Source: Rhizobium binae (GTDB taxonomy: Bacteria > Pseudomonadota > Alphaproteobacteria > Rhizobiales > Rhizobiaceae). Taken from it: a stretch of 64,000 nt of DNA. The position numbers were made by a program, and so were the translations under genes. Below, in pieces: positions 9,045 through 17,884 of the stretch. The notes under the pieces are model-generated. The model saw only the letters and a program-made list of their open reading frames with translations, was not told the origin of the DNA and searched no databases. Position 1 is the stretch's first letter, and every line of letters starts with the position of its first letter. The stretch is from NCBI RefSeq assembly GCF_017357225.1, contig NZ_CP071607.1, positions 62,001 through 126,000 of the forward strand, given 5' to 3'.

Positions 9045-10397
9045 TTGAAAGATCCCGCCTTGGCCATCTCCATCTCCGACACGCTTTTGCAGAAGATCGA
9101 AACCCGCGCGGCGCGCGCCGGCGTCATCGGGCTCGGCTATGTCGGCCTGCCGCTGGCGATGGCGGTGGCGCGCAGCGGCTTTGCGGTTACCGGCTTCGAC
9201 ATCGACCCGTCCAAGATGGTGGCGCTCGATGCCCGCCGCTCCTACATCGACGCCGTCAGCGACGCAGCCCTTGCCGCCGAGATCGATGCAGGCCGCTTCC
9301 AGGCGACCACCGATTTTGCCGGTCTTGCCGCCTGCGACATCATCATCATCTGCGTGCCGACGCCGCTCACCAAACATCGCGATCCCGATCTTTCCTTCGT
9401 CGAGGCGACGTCGCGCTCGATCGCCCGGCATCTGCGACCCGGCCAGCTCGTCGTGCTGGAATCGACCACCTATCCCGGCACGACCGACGATGTCGTCAAG
9501 GTCATTCTCGAAGAGACCGGACTGAAATCCGGCGTGGATTTCTTCGTCGGCTTCTCGCCGGAGCGCGAGGATCCCGGCAACCAGCATTATAACACCGCTA
9601 CAATCCCGAAGGTCGTCGCCGGCGACGGGCCTAAAGCGCTCTCCTTGATGAAAGCCTTTTATGGTGCGGCGGTATCGACCGTCGTTCCGGTCTCTTCGAA
9701 TGCGACGGCCGAGGCGGTGAAGCTCACCGAAAACATCTTCCGCTCCGTCAACATCGCCCTCGTCAACGAGCTGAAGACCGTCTATGCGGCGATGGGCATC
9801 GATGTCTGGGAAGTGATCGAGGCGGCCAAGACCAAACCCTTCGGCTACATGCCCTTCTATCCCGGCCCCGGCCTTGGCGGCCATTGCATCCCGATCGATC
9901 CCTTCTACCTCACCTGGAAATCGCGCGAATACGAGCTGCCGACCCGCTTCATCGAGCTTGCCGGCGAGATCAATTCGGCAATGCCACGTTATGTAGTCGG
10001 CAAGCTCGCCGAGGCGCTCGACATCCGCGCGGGCAAGGCTCTGAGCCGCAGCCGGGTGCTGGTGCTCGGGCTCGCCTACAAGAAGAACGTCGCCGATATA
10101 AGAGAGAGCCCGTCGCTGCGGCTGATCGAGATCATCGAGGAACGCGGTGGACGCGCAGACTATCACGACCCCTTCGTCGCCGAGGTCCCGCCGACGCGCG
10201 AACACCAGGCGCTGAAAGGCCGCCGATCGGTGGCGCTGACGCCGGACGCCGTTTCCGGCTACGATGCGGTGCTGGTCGCAACCGACCATGACAGCGTGGA
10301 TTATGCGGCGCTTGCAAAAAGCGCCGCACTGATCATCGATACCCGCAACGTCTTCAACCGCCTCGGCCTTTCGGCCGATCACGTCATCAAGGCGTGA
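9045..10397 (+). CDS. Nucleotide-sugar dehydrogenase (UDP-GlcNAc/UDP-glucose 6-dehydrogenase family, WbpA-like)
   Basis: NAD-dependent enzyme oxidising C6 of a nucleotide sugar to the uronic acid in two steps for surface polysaccharide synthesis. The Rossmann motif GVIGLGYVGLPLA is near residue 27 and the catalytic cysteine is Cys281 in GPGLGGHCIPIDPFYL, a form typical of the WbpA/TviB branch (UDP-N-acetyl-hexosamine) rather than UDP-glucose dehydrogenase proper. The C-terminal UDP-binding domain contains LGLAYKKNVADIRESPS. The gene seems to start at a TTG (9045, or 9060 with a shorter leader); no good ATG exists. It converges on the DUF3095 gene, overlapping it by 11 bases. No other polysaccharide genes are adjacent. 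Confidence 0.9.
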   Translation: MKDPALAISISDTLLQKIETRAARAGVIGLGYVGLPLAMAVARSGFAVTGFDIDPSKMVALDARRSYIDAVSDAALAAEIDAGRFQATTDFAGLAACDIIIICVPTPLTKHRDPDLSFVEATSRSIARHLRPGQLVVLESTTYPGTTDDVVKVILEETGLKSGVDFFVGFSPEREDPGNQHYNTATIPKVVAGDGPKALSLMKAFYGAAVSTVVPVSSNATAEAVKLTENIFRSVNIALVNELKTVYAAMGIDVWEVIEAAKTKPFGYMPFYPGPGLGGHCIPIDPFYLTWKSREYELPTRFIELAGEINSAMPRYVVGKLAEALDIRAGKALSRSRVLVLGLAYKKNVADIRESPSLRLIEIIEERGGRADYHDPFVAEVPPTREHQALKGRRSVALTPDAVSGYDAVLVATDHDSVDYAALAKSAALIIDTRNVFNRLGLSADHVIKA

Positions 10398-11562
10398 CGG
10401 CAACGCCGGAAAGCGCCTTGCCGGTCATCCGGCTCGCGGCCACCGCATAACCGCCGGACGCGCCGTCGATGAAATGCATATGGTCGCGCGAGATCGGCGT
10501 CGGCACGAAGCAGGTCATCAGCGCCGAGGCCTGCCGATGCAGGCCGTAGCGGGCGATGCCCTTTGCCCGCGCAGCTTCCAGCAGTGCCTCGATGCGTTTC
10601 AGATGTTCGGCATCGACATCGACCGTCATTTTCAGGCCGTCGTCGAACTTGCGGAAATCGGAATTGCCGGCGACGTCGCGCTTGTAGCGGCGCGCATCGA
10701 AGCGGCCGAGCGGAATGCCGAGCTTGTAGCAGGCGACGGTGATGGCGAGCTGCAGGAAGATGATCAGCTTCTGGCGCAGTCGCCGGCCGGCCGGCGCCGT
10801 GGCCTTGGCCTCGCGATTGATACCGTGCAGCGAGAAGGCGAAATCCGGACCGCCGGCCGGCACCGGATGGCTGCCGCGGTTTTGCTCGCCGGTGATGGCG
10901 ACGATGCCGTTGATGAGGTCGCGGAATTCTTCGCCCGGCCGGCCTTCGCCGGGAACGGCGATGATCGAGACGATCTCGCCGTTCTGCGCATCGATCGGGC
11001 TCCAGCGGCAGGAGAGGCCGGTAAGATCCGGCCGCGTACCGGGTGCAGCGCGCTCGACGCCGTAACGGCCCTGCTTCATCTGCCGTTCCGCCCAACTGGT
11101 GCCGCCGCCCCAGAACATCGCATAGGTGACATAAGGGCTTGCGGAGTAGCGCGCGACGCGCACGTCGAGCCCCTCGGCGCGGGTGTCGGCGACCGGGACG
11201 ATGGCGACGCGCAGCATCAGGCCGAGATCCTCCTCGACCCAGACCTGCACGGCGGCAAGCGCCTCTCGCGCCGTCTGCTCGAGCGCGCCCGGCAGCGCAA
11301 TCAGCGCGCCGTCGCCGCCGAAGACGAAGGGATAGTCGCCCTTGCCGACGGCGTTCAATACCGCCGAAATGACGCTGGCGCCCGCCATGTTGACGTCCTT
11401 GTAGCGGCCGCCGGCGATCGCCTGGGTCGAGCCGACGATATCGGCAAGCGCCAGCACCCACCCATCAGGCAGCGGCCGGTAGTTGGCGGCATCGGTCACG
11501 CCCTCGAAGGCGCTGAAGAGCGGTACGGCGGCAAAGAAGTCTTCGTCGGTCACGGTTTCCAT
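10387..11562 (-). CDS. DUF3095 family protein, class III cyclase-like
   Basis: The 391-residue protein starts at ATG 11562 behind AGGA; an upstream in-frame ATG at 11613 is less likely. It matches the DUF3095 family by its N-terminal part. LALADIVGSTQAIAGGRYKDVN followed about 40 residues later by FVFGGDGALIALPG strongly resembles the two metal-aspartate motifs of class III nucleotide cyclases (DIxGST...GDG). The C-terminal half (GRFDARRYKRDVAGNSDFRKF and following) has no family I can name. Whether it makes a cyclic nucleotide is not established here. It overlaps the 3' end of the convergent dehydrogenase gene. Confidence 0.85.
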   Translation of the reverse strand: METVTDEDFFAAVPLFSAFEGVTDAANYRPLPDGWVLALADIVGSTQAIAGGRYKDVNMAGASVISAVLNAVGKGDYPFVFGGDGALIALPGALEQTAREALAAVQVWVEEDLGLMLRVAIVPVADTRAEGLDVRVARYSASPYVTYAMFWGGGTSWAERQMKQGRYGVERAAPGTRPDLTGLSCRWSPIDAQNGEIVSIIAVPGEGRPGEEFRDLINGIVAITGEQNRGSHPVPAGGPDFAFSLHGINREAKATAPAGRRLRQKLIIFLQLAITVACYKLGIPLGRFDARRYKRDVAGNSDFRKFDDGLKMTVDVDAEHLKRIEALLEAARAKGIARYGLHRQASALMTCFVPTPISRDHMHFIDGASGGYAVAASRMTGKALSGVAVTP

Positions 11563-11684
11563 GTCATCGATCCTAGCACAGACCCATATTGGTGCTGCAA
11601 CGCCAATTCCCATTTACGGCAATCGACTTGGCAAGGTTTCAGTGTTAGCACGCGGTCACGATTTCATGACGGATACGGATTTCG

Positions 11685-12164
11685 ATGAGCCGCCTCGACA
11701 GCTTCATTCGCCGGTTGACGGCCCAACGCGATATTTTGAACGCGATCACCGATCTGGTCGCCGAAATCGACGGCCCGGTGTTGGAGTTCGGCCTCGGCAA
11801 TGGCCGCACCTATGACCATCTGCGCGAGCATTTCCACGGCCGCCGCATCATCGCCTTCGACTGGGAGGTTCGCTCCTATTCGGCCTCGACCCCGGAGCCG
11901 GAAGATATGGTGACCGGCAATATTCGCGACTCCGGCCAGGCCTTCCTCGGCATCGGCGCAGCCCTTGCCCATGCCGACATCGGCACCGGCCATGACGAGA
12001 TCGACGCCGTGACGCTGACCTGGCTGCCGCAGCTGATGGCCGGCGTGCTCGCTCATAACGGCATCGCGGTCAGCGGCCTGCCGCTCGAGCATCCGGAGCT
12101 CACGGCACTGCCGCTGCCGGAGGGGATCAAGGAAGGACGGTATTTCTTGTATCGGAGAGCTTGA
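11685..12164 (+). CDS. Small SAM-dependent methyltransferase-like protein
   Basis: A 159-residue protein with one Rossmann-type SAM motif, GPVLEFGLGNGRTYDHLREH (about residues 30-49), and an acidic second strand FDWEV. It resembles the short class I methyltransferase-like proteins of alphaproteobacteria (Pfam Methyltransf_17 type). The substrate is unknown, and such short forms may lack a separate substrate-binding domain. It is divergent from the DUF3095 gene across a 122-base gap and followed 86 bases later by a GFA-family gene. Confidence 0.75.
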   Translation: MSRLDSFIRRLTAQRDILNAITDLVAEIDGPVLEFGLGNGRTYDHLREHFHGRRIIAFDWEVRSYSASTPEPEDMVTGNIRDSGQAFLGIGAALAHADIGTGHDEIDAVTLTWLPQLMAGVLAHNGIAVSGLPLEHPELTALPLPEGIKEGRYFLYRRA

Positions 12165-12250
12165 GGGTGCAAGGGGCTGCGGATGGGCCTTCGCAACAAG
12201 CTCAATTTTATCGACGCCGATTCTTTCTTGCTGGTTGAGGAGGAGAAAAA

Positions 12251-12760
12251 ATGAAGCGCATCGAGATGGAGGTGAGCGGCGGCTGCCAGTGCGGTGCCGT
12301 GCGCTACCATGCAACCGCTATGCTCGACAATTCGCATCTCTGCCATTGCCGCATGTGCCAGAAAGCCTCGGGCAACATCTTTGCCGCGCTCGTCGCCGCG
12401 CCCGATGATGCGCTCAGCTGGACACGTGGCAAGCCGAGTGTCTGGAAGAGCTCGGAGCTTGTCGAGCGCGGCTTCTGCGCCAATTGCGGCACGCCGTTGT
12501 TCTTCCATCACCTGGAGAACGGCCGCACCAACCTGATGATCGGTTCGCTTGACGATCCCAATGCTTTCCCGCCGCTGGCCAACACCTGCACCGAGAACAT
12601 GGTGACGTGGTTCGAGACGATCACGGGCCTTGAAAATACCGGGGCAACCGAAACCAACGGCGCCGACTGGGCCGCGGCGATCAGGGCGAGCAACAACCAG
12701 CACCCCGATCGCGATACCACCTCATGGACGGTGAGGGTGCGTGAGGCTGAGTCCTACTAG
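12251..12760 (+). CDS. GFA-family (CENP-V/GFA domain) zinc-binding protein
   Basis: 169-residue cytoplasmic protein of the glutathione-dependent formaldehyde-activating (GFA) fold. It has the characteristic cysteines GCQCGAVRY (about 13-21), CHCRMCQKASG (about 34-44) and FCANCGTPLF (about 76-85), which bind two zincs in the family. GGAG precedes the ATG. Most members are unassigned enzymes, so formaldehyde activity should not be assumed. The C-terminal tail beyond residue 130 (rich in N, D and T) is not part of the core domain. Confidence 0.88.
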   Translation: MKRIEMEVSGGCQCGAVRYHATAMLDNSHLCHCRMCQKASGNIFAALVAAPDDALSWTRGKPSVWKSSELVERGFCANCGTPLFFHHLENGRTNLMIGSLDDPNAFPPLANTCTENMVTWFETITGLENTGATETNGADWAAAIRASNNQHPDRDTTSWTVRVREAESY

Positions 12761-12770
12761 GAGCAAGACC

Positions 12771-13226
12771 TCACGAGGCACAGGAATAAGCCGTCGCTGA
12801 GCGAGCCGTCAGTTTTGCTTCGAATTCATCCGCAATTTCCTTGAGCGTCACACTGCCCAACCGACGCAGCAGCAGGGCCTCAGCGTCCTTCATCGCATCT
12901 GCCAGCGCGCCATTCACCGCCTGTTCCACCAGGCATTGCGGCTGATCGTCGGCGGGGCCGATGGCAAAGAGGTGGGGTTCGCCAAGCGCCTTGTAGACAT
13001 CGAGCAGGCTGATGTCGGACAAAGGGCGCGCCAGAGTCCAGCCGCCGCCATGGCCCTTCTCCGATCGGACATAGCCTTGCTCGCGAAGGCCGGCCATGGT
13101 GCGGCGAACGACGACGGGGTTGGTGTTCAGCATTTTTGCAATCGTATCGGAGGTCGCCGACTGCGCGTGCCGGTCCATATGGATCAGCACGTGCAGCATG
13201 CGGGAAAGGCGGCTGTCGTTGCGCAT
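12771..13226 (-). CDS. Rrf2-family transcriptional regulator without a complete Fe-S cysteine set
   Basis: A 151-residue regulator starting at the ATG at 13226; longer in-frame starts reach back into the operator and are unlikely. The winged-helix domain (about 1-75) includes RMLHVLIHMDRHAQSATSDT and the wing GYVRSEKGHGGGWTLARPL. IscR-type members hold a cluster with three spaced cysteines after the wing. Here only one cysteine (PQCLVEQAV, about residue 98) lies in that region, so a thiol switch or ligand-free mode is more plausible than an Fe-S sensor. It is divergent from a flavin oxidoreductase, with a perfect inverted repeat between. Confidence 0.88.
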   Translation of the reverse strand: MRNDSRLSRMLHVLIHMDRHAQSATSDTIAKMLNTNPVVVRRTMAGLREQGYVRSEKGHGGGWTLARPLSDISLLDVYKALGEPHLFAIGPADDQPQCLVEQAVNGALADAMKDAEALLLRRLGSVTLKEIADEFEAKLTARSATAYSCAS

Positions 13227-13263
13227 GGTTCTATCCTGTCGATCAAGCATGCCAATATTGCAG

Positions 13264-13287
13264 GTCACTTGTAACAAGACAAGTGAC
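13264..13287. promoter_or_regulatory. Probable Rrf2 operator: 9-bp perfect inverted repeat
   Basis: GTCACTTGT (13264-13272), spacer AACAAG, ACAAGTGAC (13279-13287). The site is between the divergent Rrf2 gene (start 13226) and oxidoreductase gene (start 13361). It lies 38-61 bases upstream of the regulator's ATG and just upstream of a candidate -35 for the oxidoreductase, so one bound dimer could control both. Confidence 0.65.
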
Positions 13288-13294
13288 ATGAGAC

Positions 13295-13324
13295 TTGACC
13301 GCATCGTTTCACGTAACTTATGAT
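13295..13324 (+). promoter_or_regulatory. Candidate promoter of the flavin oxidoreductase gene
   Basis: TTGACC at 13295-13300 and TATGAT at 13319-13324 with an 18-base spacer resemble a housekeeping sigma promoter. The start codon is 36 bases beyond the -10 element. Confidence 0.45.
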
Positions 13325-13360
13325 GATTCATGAAAGTGCAACGTCGAAGGAGTCATCCGC

Positions 13361-14266
13361 ATGTCCTACGAAGTCATCGTCATCGGCGGCAATTTCGCCG
13401 GCCTGTCGGCCGCCATGCAGCTTGCCCGCGCGCGCCGCCGCGTCCTGCTTGTCGACGCCGGCATGCCGCGAAACCGGTTTTCGCAGGCTTCGCACGGCTT
13501 TCTCGGCCAGGATGGTAAGGCGCCGGCGGCGATCATGGGTGAGGGGAAGAGGCAGCTTTCGCTTTATCCGAACATCACGCTGCATGACGGCAAGGTCATC
13601 CGCGCCGAGAAAGTGGATGAGGAATTCGTCGTCACCATCGAAGGCGGCGGCGAAGAACGCGCTGCCCGCCTCATTCTCGCAACCGGCATCAGCGACACGC
13701 TGCCCGATATCCCCGGCCTCAGCGAACGCTGGGGCCGCTCGGTGCTGCACTGCCCCTATTGCCACGGCTTTGAGGTGAGCGGTGGTGAACTCGGCGTGCT
13801 GGCAAACCATCCGCATTCGGCCCATTCGGCCATGATGATCCCTGATTGGGGCGCGACCACCTTCTTCACCCAGCCGCTGTTCGAGCCCGATGAAGAGCAG
13901 TTGGCACGGCTGAGGGCCCGTGGGGTACGCATCGAGCGCAGCCCGATCGTGGAGCTGTTGGGCGCCAGCCCGAAACTCCAGGCGGTGCGTCTCGCCGATG
14001 GCCGCACCGTGCCGCTCGACGCCATATTCGTCGCGCCGAAGACGGCAATGGCGAGCCCCATGGCCGAACAGCTCGGCTGCGCCTTCGACGAGGGTGCCTT
14101 CGGGCCGGTCATCCGCATCGGCGAAAACAAGGAGACCAGCGTCAAGGGCGTCTTCGCCGCCGGCGATGCCGCGAGCTCCATGCACAGCGGCACGCTCGCC
14201 TCGGCCTCGGGAGTGCTCGCCGGCGTATATTGCCATCAGTCGCTGGTGATGCAGTCGGCTACTTGA
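13361..14266 (+). CDS. NAD(P)/FAD-dependent oxidoreductase, thioredoxin-reductase-like
   Basis: A 301-residue flavoprotein with an N-terminal FAD motif VIVIGGNFAGLSAAMQLARA (residues 4-23), a redox-active pair in LHCPYCHGFE (about 130-139) as in thioredoxin-reductase-like proteins, and a C-terminal GVFAAGDAASS FAD-binding motif. The NADPH-binding glycine motif in the middle is degenerate (GELGVLANHPHSAHS), so the electron donor is uncertain. Starts behind AAGGAG. It is the divergent partner of the Rrf2 regulator, which probably represses it and may sense its redox substrate. Confidence 0.87.
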   Translation: MSYEVIVIGGNFAGLSAAMQLARARRRVLLVDAGMPRNRFSQASHGFLGQDGKAPAAIMGEGKRQLSLYPNITLHDGKVIRAEKVDEEFVVTIEGGGEERAARLILATGISDTLPDIPGLSERWGRSVLHCPYCHGFEVSGGELGVLANHPHSAHSAMMIPDWGATTFFTQPLFEPDEEQLARLRARGVRIERSPIVELLGASPKLQAVRLADGRTVPLDAIFVAPKTAMASPMAEQLGCAFDEGAFGPVIRIGENKETSVKGVFAAGDAASSMHSGTLASASGVLAGVYCHQSLVMQSAT

Positions 14267-14480
14267 GGTGGAAGCAGGAGTCTCCAACGAGGTCGGCGAC
14301 CATGTCGCCCAGTGCTCTGCGGAAAAGGCTTGATGATGAACGTTGCTTTAGATTGTAAGCCGATGCGGTGGGCTTATTGCAATTTATGCGTTTGAATTGT
14401 AGCTGTTCTTCAGCCGGAACGGCAATCACAGCAAGCGCGGTTATTACCGCTTAGCAAGCAGGAAATGGGGGGCATTTAAC

Positions 14481-14924
14481 ATGGGGTTTACTGAAGCTGT
14501 TCGCACTGTTTTGAAGCAGAAATACGCAACCTTTTCCGGCAGGGCCTCCCGCTCGGAATATTGGTGGTTCATGCTATTCTATCCGATCGCGCTGTTCGGA
14601 GTTGCAATTTTTGCCTTTGCGCTCGCCATTGCTACTAGTGGTGGCGGAGCCCCATCGCCGGTTCACTATGCTGTAGTTTTCTGGATGTTGTTCACCCTCG
14701 CGATTGCTTTGCCGATCATAGCCCTGCAGGTTCGCCGCTTCCATGATCGGAACATTTCCGGCTGGTGGTACCTCGCGCTGTTTATCCTCTGTTTCGTTCC
14801 CTATCTCGGTTTCGTCGCACTCCTTGCGATTATTGTTTTTTCGATGCTTCCAGGCACCGAAGGCCCGAACAAATTCGGACCCGATCCGCTGCGTCCCGAC
14901 GCAAGAGCGGAGGTCTTTGCCTAG
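14481..14924 (+). CDS. DUF805 family membrane protein
   Basis: A 147-residue protein with the DUF805 pattern: N-terminal FSGRASRSEYWWFMLF, three or four hydrophobic segments (about 33-55, 68-85, 100-125), a conserved QVRRFHDRNISGWW and the C-terminal GTEGPNKFGPDP. It is an integral inner-membrane protein of unknown function. It ends 3 bases before the DUF4129 gene, so it may be the first gene of the MoxR operon. Confidence 0.88.
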   Translation: MGFTEAVRTVLKQKYATFSGRASRSEYWWFMLFYPIALFGVAIFAFALAIATSGGGAPSPVHYAVVFWMLFTLAIALPIIALQVRRFHDRNISGWWYLALFILCFVPYLGFVALLAIIVFSMLPGTEGPNKFGPDPLRPDARAEVFA

Positions 14925-14927
14925 AGC

Positions 14928-15674
14928 ATGATTATCCGCAATCTCGGCATGCTGGTGGCTCTGTCGCTCGCCGCCTCTGCTCAGTTTCCGCCTGCGTGGG
15001 CGCAGGACAGCGCAAGTCAGCAGGTCGACGGCAGTCATCCAAGGAGCGGCGCCGGAGTGGAATACGCTTCGCAGTGCGCGCTGAACGGATTGCGCTGCAC
15101 GCTCGTCTATGGCGACGTCCCGGCCAACGAACCAGCATCGAAGACGACGTCCTCACCACGCGCCAAGCCTTGGACGATGCCACGTGGGCCAGCCATCGGC
15201 GGCCCTCTGGCGGTTGTCATCGTGATCGTCGGCCTGCTCGCGGCCATCGGCCTCTGGATGCGTTTCGGAAACGGCGGGATGCTGCTGGCGTCTGCGCCTC
15301 GCGACGTGAAGCGGCGGGGCGAGGCGCCGGAAAGCTGGCGCACGTCCCTACCCGAGGCCGAGGAAAGGCCTGGCGATTTTCTTCAGCGCATTGGCGCCAT
15401 GGCGGATCGCCGGCAGGCGGTTGTCCTGCTGCTCAGGCATTGCCTGGTGCATGCGGCCGACATTACCGGAACGCGTCTTTTCCGCTCGGACACGGAGCGC
15501 GCGGTTTTTGCCCGCCTGCCGCAAGATATGCCCGAGCGCGATCGCCTGGAAAATTTCCTGACGGCGGTGGAGCTCGTTCATTATGGCGGCCGCACGCTTG
15601 CGGAAAACCATTTCGGCACGCTTTTCGCAACCGCGCGTGGCTTGCTGTCGATCGGCAGGCTGGCCGATGCGTAA
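14928..15674 (+). CDS. DUF4129-type membrane protein of the MoxR cluster
   Basis: A 248-residue protein with an N-terminal signal peptide or anchor (about 5-25, ending PPAWAQ), a low-complexity polar stretch, one transmembrane helix (about 87-107) and a C-terminal cytoplasmic domain. The C-terminus (LLRHCLVHAADITGTRLFRSDTER ... ELVHYGG) matches the DUF4129 pattern. Such proteins usually sit beside MoxR and DUF58 genes. Its stop overlaps the next gene by 8 bases. Confidence 0.75.
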   Translation: MIIRNLGMLVALSLAASAQFPPAWAQDSASQQVDGSHPRSGAGVEYASQCALNGLRCTLVYGDVPANEPASKTTSSPRAKPWTMPRGPAIGGPLAVVIVIVGLLAAIGLWMRFGNGGMLLASAPRDVKRRGEAPESWRTSLPEAEERPGDFLQRIGAMADRRQAVVLLLRHCLVHAADITGTRLFRSDTERAVFARLPQDMPERDRLENFLTAVELVHYGGRTLAENHFGTLFATARGLLSIGRLADA

Positions 15675-16941
15675 CTCTGCCGCCGTCCTGACCCTCGGGC
15701 TGTTGCTTGCGCTGGCGGCACTGGCAATTTTTGCGTTGTCGCGCAGTAGCGATTACGACCGCTCGCCCCTCGGCAACAAGGGGTTGGAACTGTGGCTGCA
15801 AGCCAAGGGCATATCCGTCCTCCGATCCGACCCTCATGTAGCCCGGGCGCCGTCGGAAATCTCGTTGCGCATCATTCCCCTATCGATCGGCCATGCCGAG
15901 GCTGCCGCATCCCGGTCAGGCGATGAAACGGATGACGCAGATCCGGAAAACCTGAGCGAGGAGGCAAGCCGATACGCCTTGCCGACGCTGGTCATTCTGC
16001 CGAAATGGCGTGGCAGTGTCGCAACGGAGGGTGTCGCCGATAAATCAGGACTGGTTGAGTTCGGCGACATCAGCGACGAGCTCGACAAGATCGGTTTTTC
16101 GGATTTTGGCTTCGCCCGCAGCAAGACCGCTTTTGAAGAGGCGCAGCCGCATCTGCAATCGGGCCAGCCAATCAGGATCGCCCTCTATCAGGCCCAGACC
16201 TTCGAGCGGTCGAGCCTCCCGAGCGGCTGCCGTGAACTCATGGGCATGTCGTTGGGCGCGCTTCTCGTCCACTGCGAAAACCATAATCAAGTCTATCTGC
16301 TGTCGGATCCCGACCTGCTGAACAATCACGGGCTGGCTCTCGCCGACAACGCCTCTTTTGCCGTGTCGCTCGTGAGGCTGCTGCGTCGAGGGGCCGCAAC
16401 ACGGCCGGTCTATCTGGACACCGCTGGCGAACCCTTGGACAGCGAGAAACCGGCGGACGAGGGCCGCTCCTATGAGCGCTCCTCGTCCGACCTCAAGCGG
16501 TTTTTCGCCTATCCCTTGTCCGTCATCTGGGGAATTCTCGTCCTCGTCTCGGCCACCTGCTTCTGGCGCGGCGCCTATCGCTTCGGGCCGCCTTTGCGCG
16601 AGGCATCGGCAAACCTCGAGCTGTCGAAGACCGCCGCGATCGAAGCCACGGCGCGGCTGCTGCGGCTTTCGGGCAATGACGGCCGGATGACCGGCCAGTT
16701 CGTGCTGCATCTGCTCTCCGACAAGGCGCAGCTGCTCTTCGGCCCCGGCGCCGGAAACGAGGCCGGGATAGACCGGCTGTTCAAGCGCCTGGCGCGCCAC
16801 GATCAGGCGGCGGCGCGGGCATTGCATTCCTCGGCGCAGGCGCTGATCGATCGCGGCGACGCCATGACGCGGGCGGATCTGCACCGCAATCTCGAGACAT
16901 TCAGAAAATTATTGAGGAGCATTGAGCTTGGAGCTAGGTGA
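15667..16941 (+). CDS. DUF4350-type membrane protein of the MoxR cluster
   Basis: A 424-residue protein starting at the ATG at 15667, inside the end of the preceding gene; earlier in-frame codons run antigenically unlike a leader. A hydrophobic N-terminal segment (about 4-23) is followed by LGNKGLELWLQAKGISVLRSD, typical of DUF4350 proteins, where the extracytoplasmic domain resembles a glutamine-amidotransferase-like fold. A second membrane segment lies about residues 280-300 (FAYPLSVIWGILVLVSATCFW), followed by a cytoplasmic C-terminal region. Its 3' end overlaps the MoxR gene by 20 bases. The function is unknown; presumably it works with the MoxR ATPase. Confidence 0.75.
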   Translation: MRNSAAVLTLGLLLALAALAIFALSRSSDYDRSPLGNKGLELWLQAKGISVLRSDPHVARAPSEISLRIIPLSIGHAEAAASRSGDETDDADPENLSEEASRYALPTLVILPKWRGSVATEGVADKSGLVEFGDISDELDKIGFSDFGFARSKTAFEEAQPHLQSGQPIRIALYQAQTFERSSLPSGCRELMGMSLGALLVHCENHNQVYLLSDPDLLNNHGLALADNASFAVSLVRLLRRGAATRPVYLDTAGEPLDSEKPADEGRSYERSSSDLKRFFAYPLSVIWGILVLVSATCFWRGAYRFGPPLREASANLELSKTAAIEATARLLRLSGNDGRMTGQFVLHLLSDKAQLLFGPGAGNEAGIDRLFKRLARHDQAAARALHSSAQALIDRGDAMTRADLHRNLETFRKLLRSIELGAR

Positions 16942-17884
16942 ATTTCGCAATCTCATCGCCGCGGTTCGCGGCGAAATCGGCAAAGCGGTGCAGGGGCAGG
17001 ATGCAATCATCGATCTCGTGCTGATCTCGCTCTTTGCCGGCGGTCATTGCCTCGTCGAAGGCCCTCCCGGCACCGCCAAAACCCTGCTTGCCCGGTCGGT
17101 CTCCGCGGCCATGGCGCTGGACTACCGGCGCATCCAGTTCACGCCGGATTTGATGCCCGGCGACGTGTTGGGGGTCAATCTGTTCAACTTCCAGACCAAC
17201 CAGTTCCACCTGACCAAGGGGCCAGTCTTCACCGACATCCTCCTGGCGGACGAAATCAACCGCGCGCCGCCGAAGACACAGTCCGCCCTGTTGCAGGCGA
17301 TGAACGAGCGGATGGTCACGCTTGATGGCACTGATTATGCGCTCGGGCCCGATTTTTTCGTGCTGGCGACGCAGAACCCGATCGAACAGCAGGGCACCTA
17401 TCCCTTGCCGGAAGCACAGCTCGATCGTTTCCTGTTCAAGCTCATCGTCGATTTTCCCGACCGCGACACGGAAATTGCTATCCTCACCAAGCATGCAGGC
17501 CAGGCGCTGAAATCGGATATGCGCAACGCCGGCATTCGACCGCTCGTCACCAGTGCCGCGCTTGCCGGGGGACGCGCGCTGATCGATGCGATCCATCTCG
17601 ACAAGACGATCCTGACCTATGTCGTCGACCTGGTGCGCGCCACGCGCTCCGATCCCGACATTCTCTACGGCGCATCGACGCGCGCGGCTGATGCGCTTGC
17701 CGCGGCCGTGCGCGTGCGTGCGGCTTTCGAGGGCCGGGATTACGGTCTGCCGGATGATGTTCAGGCATTGCTGGTGCCGGCATTGCGCCATCGCATCGTG
17801 CTTTCGCCTTCGGCCGAGATCGACGGGCGCACGCCGGACGAGGTGCTGCGCAACATCAACAACCGCGTGGATGCGCCCCGGTAA
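16922..17884 (+). CDS. MoxR-family AAA+ ATPase
   Basis: A 320-residue AAA+ ATPase, probably starting at TTG 16922 behind GAGGAG, or TTG 16928. Walker A is GPPGTAKT (about 47-54), Walker B LLADEINRAPPKTQ (about 108-121), and sensor 1 VLATQNPIEQQGTYPLPEAQLDRF is a MoxR signature. MoxR proteins act as chaperone-like ATPases on von Willebrand A-domain partners; here the partner is presumably the DUF58 protein encoded 1 base downstream. The tightly overlapping genes around it suggest a single complex at the membrane. Confidence 0.92.
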   Translation: MSLELGEFRNLIAAVRGEIGKAVQGQDAIIDLVLISLFAGGHCLVEGPPGTAKTLLARSVSAAMALDYRRIQFTPDLMPGDVLGVNLFNFQTNQFHLTKGPVFTDILLADEINRAPPKTQSALLQAMNERMVTLDGTDYALGPDFFVLATQNPIEQQGTYPLPEAQLDRFLFKLIVDFPDRDTEIAILTKHAGQALKSDMRNAGIRPLVTSAALAGGRALIDAIHLDKTILTYVVDLVRATRSDPDILYGASTRAADALAAAVRVRAAFEGRDYGLPDDVQALLVPALRHRIVLSPSAEIDGRTPDEVLRNINNRVDAPR

